Both the position numbers and the translations under genes were made by a program. From assembly GCA_963971425.1 (NCBI GenBank), contig OZ020520.1:13453807-13517806 (forward strand): a DNA stretch of 64,000 bases, given 5' to 3'. Numbering within the stretch: position 1 is the stretch's first letter; every line of letters starts with the position of its first letter. This document shows, piece by piece, positions 1 to 11,660 of the stretch. The notes beneath the pieces were generated by a model that was given only the letters and a program-made list of their open reading frames with translations, had not been told where the DNA came from and ran no database searches. Source of the DNA: Bryoerythrophyllum caledonicum. Its lineage: Eukaryota; Streptophyta; Bryopsida; Pottiales; Pottiaceae.

Positions 1-941
1 GTTAATTCTCTACTGAGTATGCAACCACTTTTTGGTCTTTGGATGTGTTGAATTTCAATTTGCATGAAATTTGTGAGGAACTAGATTGTGAACTCTAAAG
101 TTTAGATTTGTTTACTTCTTGTCTCCAAATCATTTGAAATTCTACCAAGCAGTTACTTGAAAATTTTGTTCAAACACTAGTCCAGAGTTGTCATTGTTAA
201 AAATAGGCGAGAGAATCACATTTTAGAGTGAAATTTTACAGGAGAACCAGAGCGATGCTACCTTGTGAGCAGGGAATGATGAGCGGTGAGCGGTGAGTAA
301 AAACAAAATAGGAGAAAAATAATTATTTTGAACTTTTTTGAAAAGTATGAAAGTGTTATCTATTACTTAACCATAAAACCTAAAGTATAAACCCTAAACC
401 CCAAATCCGTAACCCTAAACCCCAAATTTGGATGCTCAATGCTCACCGCTCACCATTTTCTCCTCATAAGATAGCAATCCTCCTTTTAACCGTAAGATCT
501 TAAAATTGACTTCCATATGAACCTGCCATATTGTTTTGGTTGCAATTCATCACATAGATATGAAGATTACAGCATTACAAATGCAAGAAAAAGTTTTTTT
601 CACCCCGTGCTCGACAATGTGTGACTTAGGTTAATATGTTTTATTACACTAAAGACAAGAATTTGTCTTTGACATCTTCAAAGAAGGTAATATTCTTTAT
701 ATGCTTGAAAATCTTAATGTCAATAGAAATTTCTAGCAAAAAAATTGGAGTTGCCTGAAGTCTTGAATGGCATAACTTTCTTTGTCAAAGGTCTAGTGTG
801 AAAAAATATATATTTCCATAAAGCTACTACTATGCCCCATCATCATAAAAACATTCCAAAATTTTATGATCAAATTTGAGACCATAGGAACCTGCCCCAA
901 AACGGAAAATGTCCCCCCAGGGGGAAAGGTCCCTTACGAGT
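1..941. other. AT-rich intergenic DNA without a recognisable gene
   Basis: No coding region is visible. Around 375-425 several short CCCTAAA-like units occur (ccctaaa, ccctaaacccc). They look like degenerate interstitial copies of the Arabidopsis-type telomere repeat and are too short and irregular to be a telomere. Near 280-300 and 430-450 the motif gctcaccgctcacc and its complement gagcggtgagcgg form a small inverted pair. Confidence 0.5.
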
Positions 942-1345
942 TAATCCTTAAAGGTTTTTGTAGGGGACCATATATATAGTAACGTATTTTACTCTTAGAA
1001 TACAAAAAATGTAATAAAGTTTAGGAAGACATACACCTTTGGATTCAAGATTATTCAACTAATATGTTTCATTTGGAGGTCATTTCAATATGTGAACCTT
1101 TTAATATTCAGATACAACACTATACATGTAGAGTACATGACCATTTTGCAACATTTCAAACATGTAGTAGGTGCAATCATGATCTAAATTTGAAATGCCA
1201 TGTATCATTTGATGAGGCTCAACACAAATACAAACTTTTGTAGTTGTTTTACACATTAATTCTTACACCTTGTAAGTCAAATACATTGAAAACTTCATGT
1301 TGCAACAAAAACGTGGCTTCTCAAACCCTTAAGGATTTCAAGAAG
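942..1345. repeat. TTAA-ended MITE family, long form (copy 1)
   Basis: This block of about 400 bp is clearly related along its length to 14099-14490. Shared landmarks in the same order are a 'ttactctta..atacaaaaaa' segment, 'gacatacacctttggatt', 'catgtagtaggtg' and 'aaacgtggcttctc'. Its ends are imperfect inverted repeats: TTAATCCTTAAAGGTTT on the left and AAACCCTTAAGGATT on the right. It encodes nothing. Confidence 0.7.
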
Positions 1346-3160
1346 ATGCAATAAGGGTTTTTTTTTTCAATGTTAGTGTTTGTTTACTTCTAATAGCCAT
1401 TGGAATTTAAAAAGCTTGGTGGACTCTCACCTATAGTCTAATATCTTTCGTTCAACGTGTGTTTGTTTTTGTTTTGTTTTGTTTTGTTTGTAATAAATTT
1501 GAGATCACCCACTTTATGAATTGCCTTGGGGCAAACTTGGTATCCTTCGAGAGCTCCTGAAGAGGAAGGGTGCTGCCGGTGGTTTTACATGGTGCATCAT
1601 GTAGATTCCAAGAGGATGAGGAAGTAAAAAAAAAACAAAAACAAAAACAATTGAAACTAATGTAAAGATTGGAAGTGAGAATGAATGTGGAAGAGGGAAT
1701 ATGGAAGTGGAATGACAAGACATATTCAAATGTGGAACAATCAAGACATACATCCTCAATTTTATAATTGTTAATATTCATTTTCACAAGAATAAGATCG
1801 ATTGTTTATTAATTTTGATAAATGACTTTAGATATGAGCTTTGATGAGTTGCATTTGTACCATAAATATTATTTGGTAGATTATAATTCATATTTAATGT
1901 TAACTTTTACTATTTTCAAATATCAATCAGAGTGCATATTCATTTCATTATCAAATAATTAAGCATATCATTCTTGTTTCAACTCATATTTTTTGGTTTA
2001 TTCTTTGACATTATTGTACTAATCTAATGCTTTGTAGAGTTCATCTACACGATTAAGACAACTAAATGTTTTATTTTAAGATACAAATGGACATAAGCCA
2101 ATGGAATTTAATTTTGGATTGTGTTTTTTTAAACTAAAATTATTATAGAGTTAATTAATGAATGAATGAATAAGTAGTTTCTCAAATTCATGATTCTAGT
2201 TTTTTCAAAGCAATATTTTTCTAATGCAATGAATGAAAATAAAGTGCAAAATAGACTTCACGTAAATGAAAGATTAGATTTTCATGTGCATTGTCTTAAA
2301 TTGGTACGTACATGCAAGAACAATGGTTTTCATATTCAAAAGAAAATCATAAGAAAATTGAGCTCATAATTTCTTTGGATTGTATCATTGTACCTTGTGA
2401 AGATTGGATAAAAATAGAAGAAATATACTTTGTTGAAATTTCAAACCAAGTACATAATGACAACTTTGATTTGTTTGTATCCAAGATTCTCTATTTCTCT
2501 TAGCCATGTGATGTTTTGCTTATTGAAGTTGTACAATTTCAATGGCTGCGTGCTTGTAACATTTAAACCTATTGAATATTTATAGTTGAAAATATAAATC
2601 AATTGTATGATAGACCATATCATGTTGGTTTTGAGATTCTCAAAGTATACTTGTGAAACACTTGTCAAATTCATTGATCTAGTTAGTTGAAAGCCAAATC
2701 AATCATGTGATCATTATGTGATCATCAATTTAAATTACACAATTTCAATGGCGAGGTTTTGAAAGATGAAATCAACCACATGGTGATAACATCAAGCTAT
2801 CAATTTTGCAAGTTGTACAATTGGATTCACCATGTGCTGGTAGGTAAAACTATACAATTCTATAGTGCATATGCTTGTAGTAACTAAATTGGCTTGAAAC
2901 ATCAAATGACAATGTGATAATAACTTCAAGCCTATCATTTCCCCAACCGTCAATGTAGTGCTATAAACTAATTGTCAGAAAGTCAAATCAACTACATAGA
3001 TAAATTTACATCAAAGAATAAATATGTATAAAAAATTACCGTACACAAAGCAACTTAGAAACACCTAAACATTCCATTTAATGTTTCTCAATAAAAATTC
3101 TACACTTGTGATTTTTATCACATTTACTTTAATAAAGGCTTTTCATATGATTTTAAATCC
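1346..3160. other. AT-rich intergenic DNA
   Basis: A (GTTTT)n tract lies at about 1463-1492 and an A-rich simple tract at about 1626-1650. Short open frames of 60-110 codons exist on both strands, but none has a recognisable motif, splice structure or coding-like composition. I call no gene here. Confidence 0.5.
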
Positions 3161-3165
3161 CCTTA

Positions 3166-3610
3166 CCGGCCCCTTTTGACAAGATATCCCCACGTGGCAC
3201 CTTTATTGCCCGTCCAACATGGAAATGAAGACTACATTTCATCCGCATCCAAGACTTCGTCGAGTTTGCAACACTTGATACACACACTTCATGCACATAC
3301 ATGTGTCACGGATGAATATGTGTTGGGAAAGGAACTTCGATGTTGACAACATTGTTATCCGTGAGGAGAACGCTGTTGCAAACGCCGAAGCCCAATCCCA
3401 AACAAAAATTCATATGTGGCAAATACAAATGCAATTTCATTTGATTTTGACACCCCTTACAAGGATGCTTTGACAAGATATCCCTCAAGATGGAACCTTT
3501 ATTGCCCAGCCAGCATAAGGATCTTTTATTCGCATCCAAAAAGTCGTCGGATTTGTGGTACATGGCGCACACATATGTGTCATGGAAGAATTTTTCTTCG
3601 AAACGCCCTT
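3166..3610. repeat. Diverged direct duplication, two units about 280 bp apart
   Basis: The segment near 3176-3330 (tttgacaagatatcccc, cctttattgcccg, then catccgcatcca and tgtgtca) recurs near 3470-3600 (tttgacaagatatccctc, cctttattgcccag, attcgcatccaa and tgtgtca). The landmarks keep their order, so this is an old tandem duplication. Overlapping short ORFs on both strands are by-products of it. Confidence 0.6.
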
Positions 3611-3639
3611 CAAAGTATCGCAAATTTTGCTTGTATGTA

Positions 3640-4845
3640 TTCCAAAATGTAAACACTTCAAAATTTGAGATGTAGAACATTCATCCATGCAACAAGTGAG
3701 GTAAGTAGAACCCTGGAAACATTCATCCCCAAGCGAGGAGCAAGATAAGCACGACGGTGGCAACACTCATCCATGCAACAAAGCAAGGCAGTAAGTCCCA
3801 GCATGCCAATAATATCTTGTCCTCGCCTTACTGCCCGATGTTAGGGACATAGTCTCTAGAACCTTCTACTTTACTTTCTAAAAAGCTTCCTAGACTAAAG
3901 AGTAGAGGCTAAAGCGCATTCACCCGCAAAAGATTACATCTTGGAAACTAACCTCTACAACCGGATTTCCACTACACCAAACTCAGCATATAGTATGGAC
4001 CAGAGTAGTTCAAGCTCCTACACTAATCGAAAAGGTACATCCAATCACCGACTGACGCACACTTGCCCGAAAACAAATATCCAATCAAACTTTGACATGC
4101 ATGTGCTTGATGCAAATTAGTGTGGGTGATCCACACCACACTACACCCATCCCAAGCGTCTCCAACAAGCTACAGCTTCCTCTCAGACTCCACTGCCAGA
4201 AAAGCTAGATCCCACACCCGGCGTTTCCTGAACGTGTGCTTCTAGGAAACGCTCCGTCTCCGACTAACTATCACCACCGCCAGTCTTCTCCGACAAATGT
4301 GTGTGTGTGTGTGTGTGTGTTTTCTCATGTTTCCACTCCGTCCATACCGTAATATCTGCAACATCATGTAAATGTGGTAGGTATCTCGGGAGTTGAAACC
4401 TCTCATATGTAGGTTGATTAGTTCGTGTGCAATCTTCTTCTTCTTCTTTTTGCTGTCTGTCATGTTGCAAGATCAGGTGAGTCCGTGGAGTACTAGTGTG
4501 GGTTACAGCAAGTTTGGTGATGGTACTTTAGAGGAGATTTCTTCGAAGGAGTACACTTGTGGGGTTCGGGAGAACGTTGATATCTTTGGTTCGGCGCGCT
4601 ACCGACAGTTTTCCGGAAGGAGCAGGTCGGTGACGTTAGGGTTATGCGGTCAACAATGCAGGTCTTGTTGATTGGTTCCTGTTGTGAACGTCGCACGAGA
4701 CGTTCTGCATGCTAGCAAAAGTGGGTCGCTTGTTACTAGAAAGTTTGCGTACAAAAGGAGAACAGTCCAGTTTGTTTGCAGTTTGTTAGAAGTGGAAGTT
4801 CGGATTTGCAGATGCTCGGGACGCGTATGAATCCGTCGACTCAGC
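3640..4845. other. Intergenic DNA upstream of the orphan ORF, with a (GT)n microsatellite
   Basis: A (GT)11 tract covers 4299-4320 and a (TTC)n-like tract lies near 4434-4450. A 9-bp perfect stem, GCGTTTCCT at 4221-4229 with AGGAAACGC at 4244-4252, encloses a 14-base loop. GC content rises from about 4480 onward, as expected next to the GC-rich ORF at 4846. It may contain the promoter and 5' UTR of that ORF, but I see no clear TATA element. Confidence 0.4.
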
Positions 4846-5499
4846 ATGTCAGGGCTCCAGTTCCATGGTTTGAGCTTCAGTCCGGTAGCGATCATCGATC
4901 TGGGCTCACCGGAGCTTCACACGGAGGAATATTTAGTAGGGCAGGAGCTTCATGGAAGTTTTGATCCGGTCCCGGTAGAGTTCATCGATCTTTGCTCGCC
5001 GGATCACGTCATGGAGGAGGTCTTCACCTTTCCCAGTCTGAGCGACGAGAAGATTATGGTGGACGACGGCTTGCTGGACGAGTACTCGTCGCCTGAAGTA
5101 GTAACTCGCCCGGCTTTCACCGCCTCGACGTCGCAGGGGGATCAGGACACCTTCCCCAACCTATCATCTTCTTTACCTGAGAGTCCTGTGGAGGTGCTCC
5201 ACCCGCCTCCGCTGGAGCTCCGACACGTCTGGTTTGCGGACGCTGCGAACGTGCTCCCGCATGACATTCTCCGCCGGGCGCCGCGGAGGCGAGGCAAGGC
5301 GAAGTGGAGGGCCATGGAGTACGACGAGTGTACTTGGGAGGAGTTCATCGCGAGGGTGAGTCAGAGGTACAAGGCGCCGGTAGCGAAGCGGCAGCGGCGG
5401 CAGCAGCCGGACGAGGAGGGCACCAAGGACCCCGTTGTGGTCGCGTTGCTGGCGCAGGTGGAGATCTACGGCGCCGCGAGTTACTTCGATTGGGGGTGA
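4846..5499 (+). CDS. Orphan 217-aa hypothetical protein, single exon
   Basis: I do not recognise this protein. The frame is clearly GC-richer than its surroundings and looks codon-biased, which supports a real gene. The start is fixed by an in-frame TGA six codons upstream of ATG 4846. The N-terminal half is acidic and Pro/Ser-rich with two related segments (IIDLGSPELH near residue 16 and FIDLCSPDHV near 45), suggesting a short internal repeat. A basic patch RRAPRRRGKAKWRAM lies near residue 142, then a WEEF segment, a second basic run (KRQRRQQ) that could be a nuclear localisation signal, and a short hydrophobic C-terminus ending in YFDWG. There is no signal peptide or membrane helix. Acidic patches plus basic runs would fit a nuclear regulator, but that is inference only. 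A lineage-specific gene or a captured fragment is equally possible. Confidence 0.55.
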   Translation: MSGLQFHGLSFSPVAIIDLGSPELHTEEYLVGQELHGSFDPVPVEFIDLCSPDHVMEEVFTFPSLSDEKIMVDDGLLDEYSSPEVVTRPAFTASTSQGDQDTFPNLSSSLPESPVEVLHPPPLELRHVWFADAANVLPHDILRRAPRRRGKAKWRAMEYDECTWEEFIARVSQRYKAPVAKRQRRQQPDEEGTKDPVVVALLAQVEIYGAASYFDWG

Positions 5500-5732
5500 A
5501 CTGTCTTATGTTTTACTTAGGATACATGGTGATACTCTTGACGATGTGTAAGCATTCAGCTCTTGGTACATTACCATTACAGCAAGTGGAAAAATAAACA
5601 TATGAGGCATTCCATCTGTAAATCCTAAGAACCATCAATAACTAGAAGAGCTGCAACTGCAAAACATGCTACTGGTCCTAGGTTTTTTCCACCCTTTTCA
5701 ATAAAATGATTTCCGGAATTTCTCTACAAAAA
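5500..5732. other. Convergent 3' regions of the orphan ORF and HMG-CoA synthase
   Basis: The 233 bp between the orphan stop (5499) and the HMGS stop (5733 on the minus strand) should hold both 3' UTRs. AATAAA-like signals are seen on the plus strand at about 5593 (aaataaac) and 5700 (caataaaa). Nothing else is evident. Confidence 0.45.
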
Positions 5733-8700
5733 CTAGTGGGCTACGCCATTGACGCCGTTGGCTTCTGCAGGCGTGGCTTGGTATCTGTCATACGTGCGGC
5801 GGTAAAGCGCATCCACTTGGGTGATGAAGAAGGTGCCTGGGCGGAGAGTGGATTTGGAGCTCACTGGAATGAAGTCCTTGGCGCCGTAGCGAGTCTCCAT
5901 TAAGTGCATGGTGTCCACAAATTCCTTGGGAGTGACCTGAAAAACATCCATAGCATCAATAGAGATTACGAGTGAGGCGGCGAGAACTGTGGATTGATCT
6001 CCAATGTTTCAAACTCGCAGCCACTTTGTGGATATCTCTAATATGAAAGATGTTTCTAGCAGAAGAGCGGCTTCTTACTTGAATGCGAGACTCGAGTTTG
6101 GAGGCGACGTTCATTTTGTCAGCAATATCTGACAACTTCTCCCCCTCCACAAATTTGCAGGAGAAAAGACTGGACGCTAAGCCACTTCCATATGAAAACA
6201 TGAGTATTCTCTTGCCGTCCTGTCAAATTGGCAATCAGCACAAAATAAATTAAAAAATCTCTGTAAGGAAAACCACATATCATATTCGTAATCTGAGAGA
6301 ACGTAACTTATGCTAGACCTGCTCACTTTTGAAATCGATTAATAGAGAAGTGAGTGGAGAATTGGAGTAAAGAGAAGGCAGAGGTGAGTACCAATGAGGA
6401 TGCTTTGTTGTGCACGAGGGTGGCAAGACCGGCGTACAAAGATGCACAGTACATGTTGCCGAGTTCCTTGGGTAACAACGTGGTAGGTCCAACTTTCTCA
6501 TCATATTGTTTCTTAGCAACTTGTTGCGAAACCTGCGTATTTCCAGAGAATTCTCAGCAACACTTCCTAGGGACCTCAAATATCAATCCGAGACAGGATA
6601 CAAAATACCTTCTCAAGGTCACGGTTGACAAGGCTTTCCGATGGAGTCAAATTTGCAAACGGCTCCAACTTCGCTGCTGCATCTTCGCCAACAAAGCTGG
6701 AAAAAGAAACCACGTATAAAAAAACCACAATATTGTTGCAATCCCTAAAGAGAGTATTGATACGTACCTGGTGTTCCGTACGAAGTCGTTGTACACAATA
6801 CGAGCGTAGCTTTTTTGCACGAGCTGCACAGCACCAACATCGTAATCAGTACCGCAAAAAACCAAAACTGGGATTGACACACACCGCTGCTTCAGTATGT
6901 GAGAGTACCTTGTTGTAAGGTGCATGGCACACAACGTAAGAAGCGTCTGAAACAGAGAAAGGCTTGCCTACGAGCTTCTCGTACCTGTGTCAAACAGCAG
7001 CGCATTGGTTACCACCACACAGAAAGAATATCAATTATCGAGTCCTGTCCAACAAGGTGTGTGCAGACACTTACTTTTTGCAGAAGCGCTGGTAGCACAA
7101 GTCTAGCGCTTGCAGGTAGCACGTCTGCGACAGCTTTCCATCCACAACCTGAACCACCACAAAGTTAGAAGACCGCACGTAATACAGGACGTGACGTTGA
7201 GAAAAATGAAAAACGTACCGGGTACTCGCTGGCCAGATTAGGCTTGTAAAAGTCGTACACATTGGCCATGTGAGTGGCAGTGAGGCTGCGCTCGAATACG
7301 ATGGGCGCGTCGGGGCCGATGAGCATGGCCACGGCGCCAGCGCCGCCAGTGGGGCGCGCCGCACCCTCGGCGTACACGGCGCTGTCGGCCGCCACCACGA
7401 TGGCGTACCGGCCGTCCCACGCGCTGCTCTCCACCCAGTTTAGCGAGTTCTGCAAGGCCGCCGTGCCTCCGTAGCACGCGTTCGTGGAATCCACTCCCTC
7501 TACGTCTCCATTGCCTGATTCCTGGTTAAACATACAGGAAAAAAATGTCAAAAACATGCAAGAGTTGAACATGCAAGAGTTAAGTGTCCGGATTGTTAGC
7601 TATCATTCCTCAAAGCTCCCTCATTATCAGACGGCTGAAACTACTTTGACTTGAATTTAGAGACCACCAAGCTCTTCCGCTGACCGACTGAATTGAAGGA
7701 TGAAACCACTAAGCTCTTCTATTGAATTAGAGTGAGAAAAAGCAGTCAAAAGAGGGGGTATCTTGTTGAGACTTTGGATGACTTTGGAATTACCAGAATA
7801 CTATAAAGAGGATAGGGGGATCGTTCCCAATACACTCACCTCGAAGAGCTGCATGAGAGAGGTCTTGATAGCCTTGCTCTTGTCGATCACGGTCTCGCTG
7901 CCCACCTCCAAGCGGCCAATGCGTTCAGGTGCGATGCCGAACTTCTCCAGCAACGATTTCACAACTGTCAAGCTGATGCCACAACAACCGAAACACCAAA
8001 ATGAAATCCAAAAATGCTAAAAATTCTAATCACTTATGCAACTTCTGAGCCCTCGCCTCATCAAAGGGAGTGAAAGCATACTTCAAGTTCTAGGCTACAA
8101 AAAGGAAACCAAACCTAACCATTCAAAAGATGAAACAAAAGTTCTCATCACCAAAACAGCCTCCGAAAAAATCTAAAGCTCTTCTTTTCAAAAAAACTGC
8201 TACTCTACCTCAAGTTCTAAGCTACAGAAATGGAACAAAAACATGGCAGACCTAACCATTCGAAATCACCAATGCTCTGATCACCAAAACGACTTCTGAT
8301 CGGCCCCCAAAACATCTGAATCTCTCCATTTCAAAATGAGTGCAACCATACCTCCAGCGCTAGGCAAAAAAAGAAAAAGAAAAACCAAACCAAACCTAAC
8401 CATTCAAAACTACCAAATACTCTGATCGCCAAAACAGCTTCCGAGTGGCACCCAGAGCTTTAACCTTTCAAAAGAAAAAAGGAAACCGTAACCAATCAAC
8501 TCTGATCACCAAAGCAACTTCCGACCGACTCTAAAGAAACTCTACAACCAGCTTCTGAAGCTCGCAACCACTCCACTTCTGAGGAAGTGAATTTACCTCA
8601 TGGAAATCACATCCTCGAGATCGGTGCAGAAGGCGAGGCGGTCTTGCCCTAGCCCGATGGTGTACTTGCCCTTGCTCACGCCATCGTGCTCCTCCAACTC

Positions 8701-9021
8701 CTCCTGCCAATCCAATCCAAACCCCACACCCCCCATCAGTCCACCCCGCGATCGATCCCGGTGAAAACTGATCCCCAACTCTCACGCACCCCAAGGCCGG
8801 CGCCCCCCAAATCCAAAACCCAGAACGCTCATGCGCGTACAACCCAACTCGACAAAACCGCAATGCAGCTCACGATCGGACGAAAGAACACGTCACGCAA
8901 CAACACCGAAGGAAAAATCAGAGAACTGGCAGCTGCGACGGTGCTTTACCTGCGCGACGTAACTGGCGGGGAAGTAGACGTCCATGGCGAGGATGCCCAC
9001 ATTCTGCGGCCGCGCTGCCAT
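5733..9021 (-). CDS. HMGS: Hydroxymethylglutaryl-CoA synthase (EC 2.3.3.10), 11 exons, 464 aa
   Basis: It condenses acetyl-CoA with acetoacetyl-CoA to HMG-CoA in the mevalonate pathway, in the cytosol in plants. Exons, in order of translation: 9021-8950, 8703-8597, 7972-7840, 7521-7219, 7148-7075, 6984-6909, 6823-6768, 6696-6609, 6532-6392, 6219-6079, 5936-5733. All introns are GT-AG and phase closes exactly to 464 codons plus stop, the usual plant length. The N-terminus [12 protein letters not shown] is diagnostic. Catalytic residues are present: Glu82 (EVGSET), the nucleophile Cys120 (STNACYGG) and His250 (CHAPYNK), each three residues beyond the Brassica numbering I know. [10 protein letters not shown] near residue 362 is the usual C-terminal Gly/Ser motif. 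No transit peptide is present. The 624-bp second intron holds degenerate repeats. The gene appears intact and functional. Confidence 0.96.
7973..8596. repeat. Degenerate ~120-bp tandem repeats inside HMGS intron 2
   Basis: The intron between HMGS exons 2 and 3 is the gene's longest. It contains about four diverged units, each with 'cctaaccattc', 'ctctgatcaccaaaac' (or a variant) and a 'cttccga/cttctga' block, near 8045-8170, 8210-8300, 8340-8440 and 8480-8560. The repeats add length but no open frame. Confidence 0.6.
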
Positions 9022-9391
9022 GACGCTCCGACTGAGAAAGAGAGAGAGAGGGGGGGGGGGGGGAGCAGGGGAGGTTGGCGGATTGGCGGTTGTTGCTGCT
9101 GTTGTGTGTCGTGGGTGCGGAGGCGGCGCGATGGCGGTGAGAAGAGGGGTGAGAGGGGAGGGGGAGCGATGGCGGATGCGGTTCCGGGAGGAGTGAAGGC
9201 TGAGTTTGTTTGGTTTGTCCGACGACGACCGTGACGACTCTGACGACAGGAACCACGACGCGTTTCAGGGGCCTCCATCTGCGCTGCCCGCTCTCTGCTC
9301 TCACCCGCGACGGCTCCGGCGCTCGCCCCAACCACCTTTAAAGTTCAAAGGTCGCCGGAAAGGAAGGTACTGCACTAAAAGTCATCTCTCA
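9022..9391 (-). promoter_or_regulatory. HMGS 5' UTR and promoter-proximal region with (GA)n/(G)n tract
   Basis: Directly upstream of the HMGS ATG (9021, minus strand) lies an (AG)n run at about 9038-9050 followed by a G run at 9051-9063; on the gene's own strand this is C/CT-rich. Pyrimidine-rich leaders of this kind are common in plant 5' UTRs. The region to about 9350 is GC-rich and then changes abruptly to AT-rich repeat DNA. ORFs on both strands here are low-complexity by-products. Confidence 0.45.
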
Positions 9392-9855
9392 CTTGGGAAC
9401 CGTACATGCACGCAAGTATTTTACTTTGTAAAATACAAAAAATCAGTATTAAAGTTTAGCTAGAGTTACACCTTCGGAATGAAGATTCTTCAACTAGCCT
9501 CTTCCATGTGGAAGTCATTTCAATCAATCTGAACCTCATCGTGTTCAAATACGACACCGTACATGTAGAATTGTGTGGTCACTAGTAGGTCCTTGTGGCG
9601 TTTAAGGGTTAACCCTTAAACGTCATAAGGTGCCACTGGTGGCAACAATATTTTATATGTATGGTGTTGTATTTGAACAGGATGAGGTTCAGATTTATTG
9701 AATTGACCTCCACATGGAAGATGCTAGTTGAAGAATCTTCATTCCGAAGGTGTAACTCTAGCTAAACTTTAATACTGATTTTTTGTATTCTACGAAGTAA
9801 AATATGTGCATGCATGTACGGTTCCCGGCTCACATTTAAGGGTTAAAACAATTAG
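9392..9855. repeat. Head-to-head dimer of the TTAA-ended MITE (long palindrome)
   Basis: Two inverted copies of a ~225-bp unit meet at a perfect 22-bp palindrome at 9600-9621 whose centre is GGGTTAACCC. Landmarks mirror each other: 'gaagattcttcaacta' at about 9481 against 'tagttgaagaatcttc' near 9728, and 'gaaccgtacatg' near 9399 against 'catgtacggttcc' near 9814. The right terminus reads CATTTAAGGGTTAA before unrelated flank; the left terminus is worn. A transcript across it could fold into a hairpin with arms of about 200 nt. It starts about 370 bp upstream of the HMGS start codon. Confidence 0.8.
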
Positions 9856-10245
9856 TGAAAGTGACATCATTATTTTTTATGTATTCTTTGAAAACTTTGC
9901 TACAAGGACAAAAAGGTGAATATTGGTGTTTAAAAGGATTTGGTGTGAGTATAATTGAAGATAAATGTCAAGGATGGAGATTGAAGATGAGAATAGAGAG
10001 ATTAGTCTTGCGCGTGGCATGTTTTCAGGTGAGAGGATGTAACCTTGAGTAACTTTCACTTGGATGAAATAACATTCTCAATCTTTTGGGGAGTTTTTTT
10101 TGGTCCTATCACCTAAAATTGTAATTCTTTTGCACCGTTTTAAGCTCACCGTCAAAATTGTGAGAATAGAAAGGTATTAGTTCAAATTAGGTTTTCTGTC
10201 GAGGACATCTTCTCATTGAGTAGACGTGACCGGGAAGTTCTTTAG
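9856..10245. other. AT-rich intergenic DNA
   Basis: No gene, repeat or structural signal was recognised. Short frames on both strands (60-65 codons) have no motif and no coding-like composition. Confidence 0.45.
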
Positions 10246-11660
10246 GTGGACATTGGTTCAATGGTGGATCAAACAGACACTTTATTCACTCCGGCCCCTC
10301 GCGGGACCAGAGTTCTTCTTCTTCTTCTGAAGTTCTTAAGTCTTGAGCTAGTGATCATAAAGGGGTTCTGGTGTAAGCCCCTTTTGAGATTTTTTACATG
10401 AATGGGTGAGATGAATTGTCCTTGAAACTATTATTTAAATTTTTAAAAAACCCATTGTATAATAACATATAATACACTTCAAAAATACTCATAGATTTTC
10501 AATTTAGCAAGGAAGGTGAAAAAAAAATTAGCAAAACACCAACATTTTTTTAGAATGCATACACAATAGTAGAAGGATATGTTGTGTTCCGTACGTGAAA
10601 GAGAAGCACAACAAATAAACAAGAGAAGAAGAAGCGGGAATATGCTACAATTGTTATAAAAGATTTCTAGAAAGCAGCAATGTCTTACTCTATTTGGTTC
10701 CTCAATAGTACAAAAGAGTACATAAGAGACAGCATTGTCGCTTTTTAGAATCAATCTTGCAGCTGTAAAAGTCTTCCTTTCAACCTGAATGGTTGACAAT
10801 GTCAAGTGCTTTGTAGCCCACATCTGATGACATTTGCAGGGTCGTATTTATCATGGTGCAGTCCCCGCGTTGACGTAGTGGTCACATAAATTAATTTACA
10901 TTCTGCTAATCTACTTTGTATGGGAAGGTGTTCACCCAGTACTGTATTTGTCATCTGGCATTTGATATGTTGTGTGTAACGATCTCTATATACACGACAT
11001 CTCCTACAATAGAGTTTTCCTGAAAGTGCTTCCCGAAGGAGCAAGTCAAGAGGAATATGGTGCCAGACAGTATGAGATGTATAAACGGAAAGAAAGAGAG
11101 CATGAGGAAATTTCAAATCGCCTTTTTCTGCACCAATGAAATGCTTTGCAATCAAAGTTCTTGGGCCCTATCCCATGCAATCTAAAGCTCCCCCATAGCA
11201 CCCTAAGTTCTCAAAGGGTTGACCAATAGTTCCCCCAAACCTTTTCCAAGCCAAGAGACCATGTGCATGTGGTCTCGGTTACTAACATGAGACCCTAAGA
11301 TTTGGGGTACCTATCCAGTGTATTTTGGTAACTTTCAGGAAAACTCCGATAGTTTGGTACAAAAGTCAGTGAACGCTAAGATAATTTTACTCATCTTTTA
11401 TTGTATTTTTCTGAAAATTAGATTGTTAGACACATTACAATTTTGTTAATGTAAAAAATGTATAAGTATTTTATTATTTCATACATACTTACTTATATAA
11501 AATGTTACTGTGAAGTTTTTTTTTTGTTATATCACCACAAAAAAGGAGGGGGGTTGATTTTGTGAATATCTAGAAATAAAGAAGAAGAACTCCGGTCCTC
11601 ATTTAAGGGGGCCGGAGTGAATAAAGTGTTTGTTCGTTCCTCCACTAAACCAATGTCCAC
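10246..11660. mobile_element. 1.4-kb element with ~80-bp terminal inverted repeats
   Basis: Left arm 10246-10330 and right arm about 11580-11660 are inverted repeats. Both carry ACACTTTATTCACTCCGGCC exactly (22 bp shared in all), flanked by 'tggacattggtt' outside and 'gagttcttcttctt' inside. The interior on the minus strand contains a frame of 117 codons (11155-10802) with a fairly non-simple sequence that I do not recognise, possibly cargo. No transposase motif is visible, so it is non-autonomous. No clear target duplication was found, so the superfamily (MULE-like or other) stays open. A related terminus lies at 60445-60530. Confidence 0.6.

Noticed and set aside
375..425. CCCTAAA words resembling a telomere
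   Set aside because: Only a few irregular units embedded in unique DNA; the same words occur in the L18-like intron and at 20.9-21.4 kb.
7165..7572. Plus- and minus-strand alternative frames around HMGS exon 4
   Set aside because: Shadows of the real exon 7521-7219; the ORF start at 7572 lies in the intron.
8686..9463. Several overlapping ORFs on both strands over the HMGS first exon and leader
   Set aside because: Low-complexity Arg/Gly/Ser/Pro frames from a GC-rich, (GA)n/(G)n region; shadows of HMGS exon 1 and its 5' UTR.
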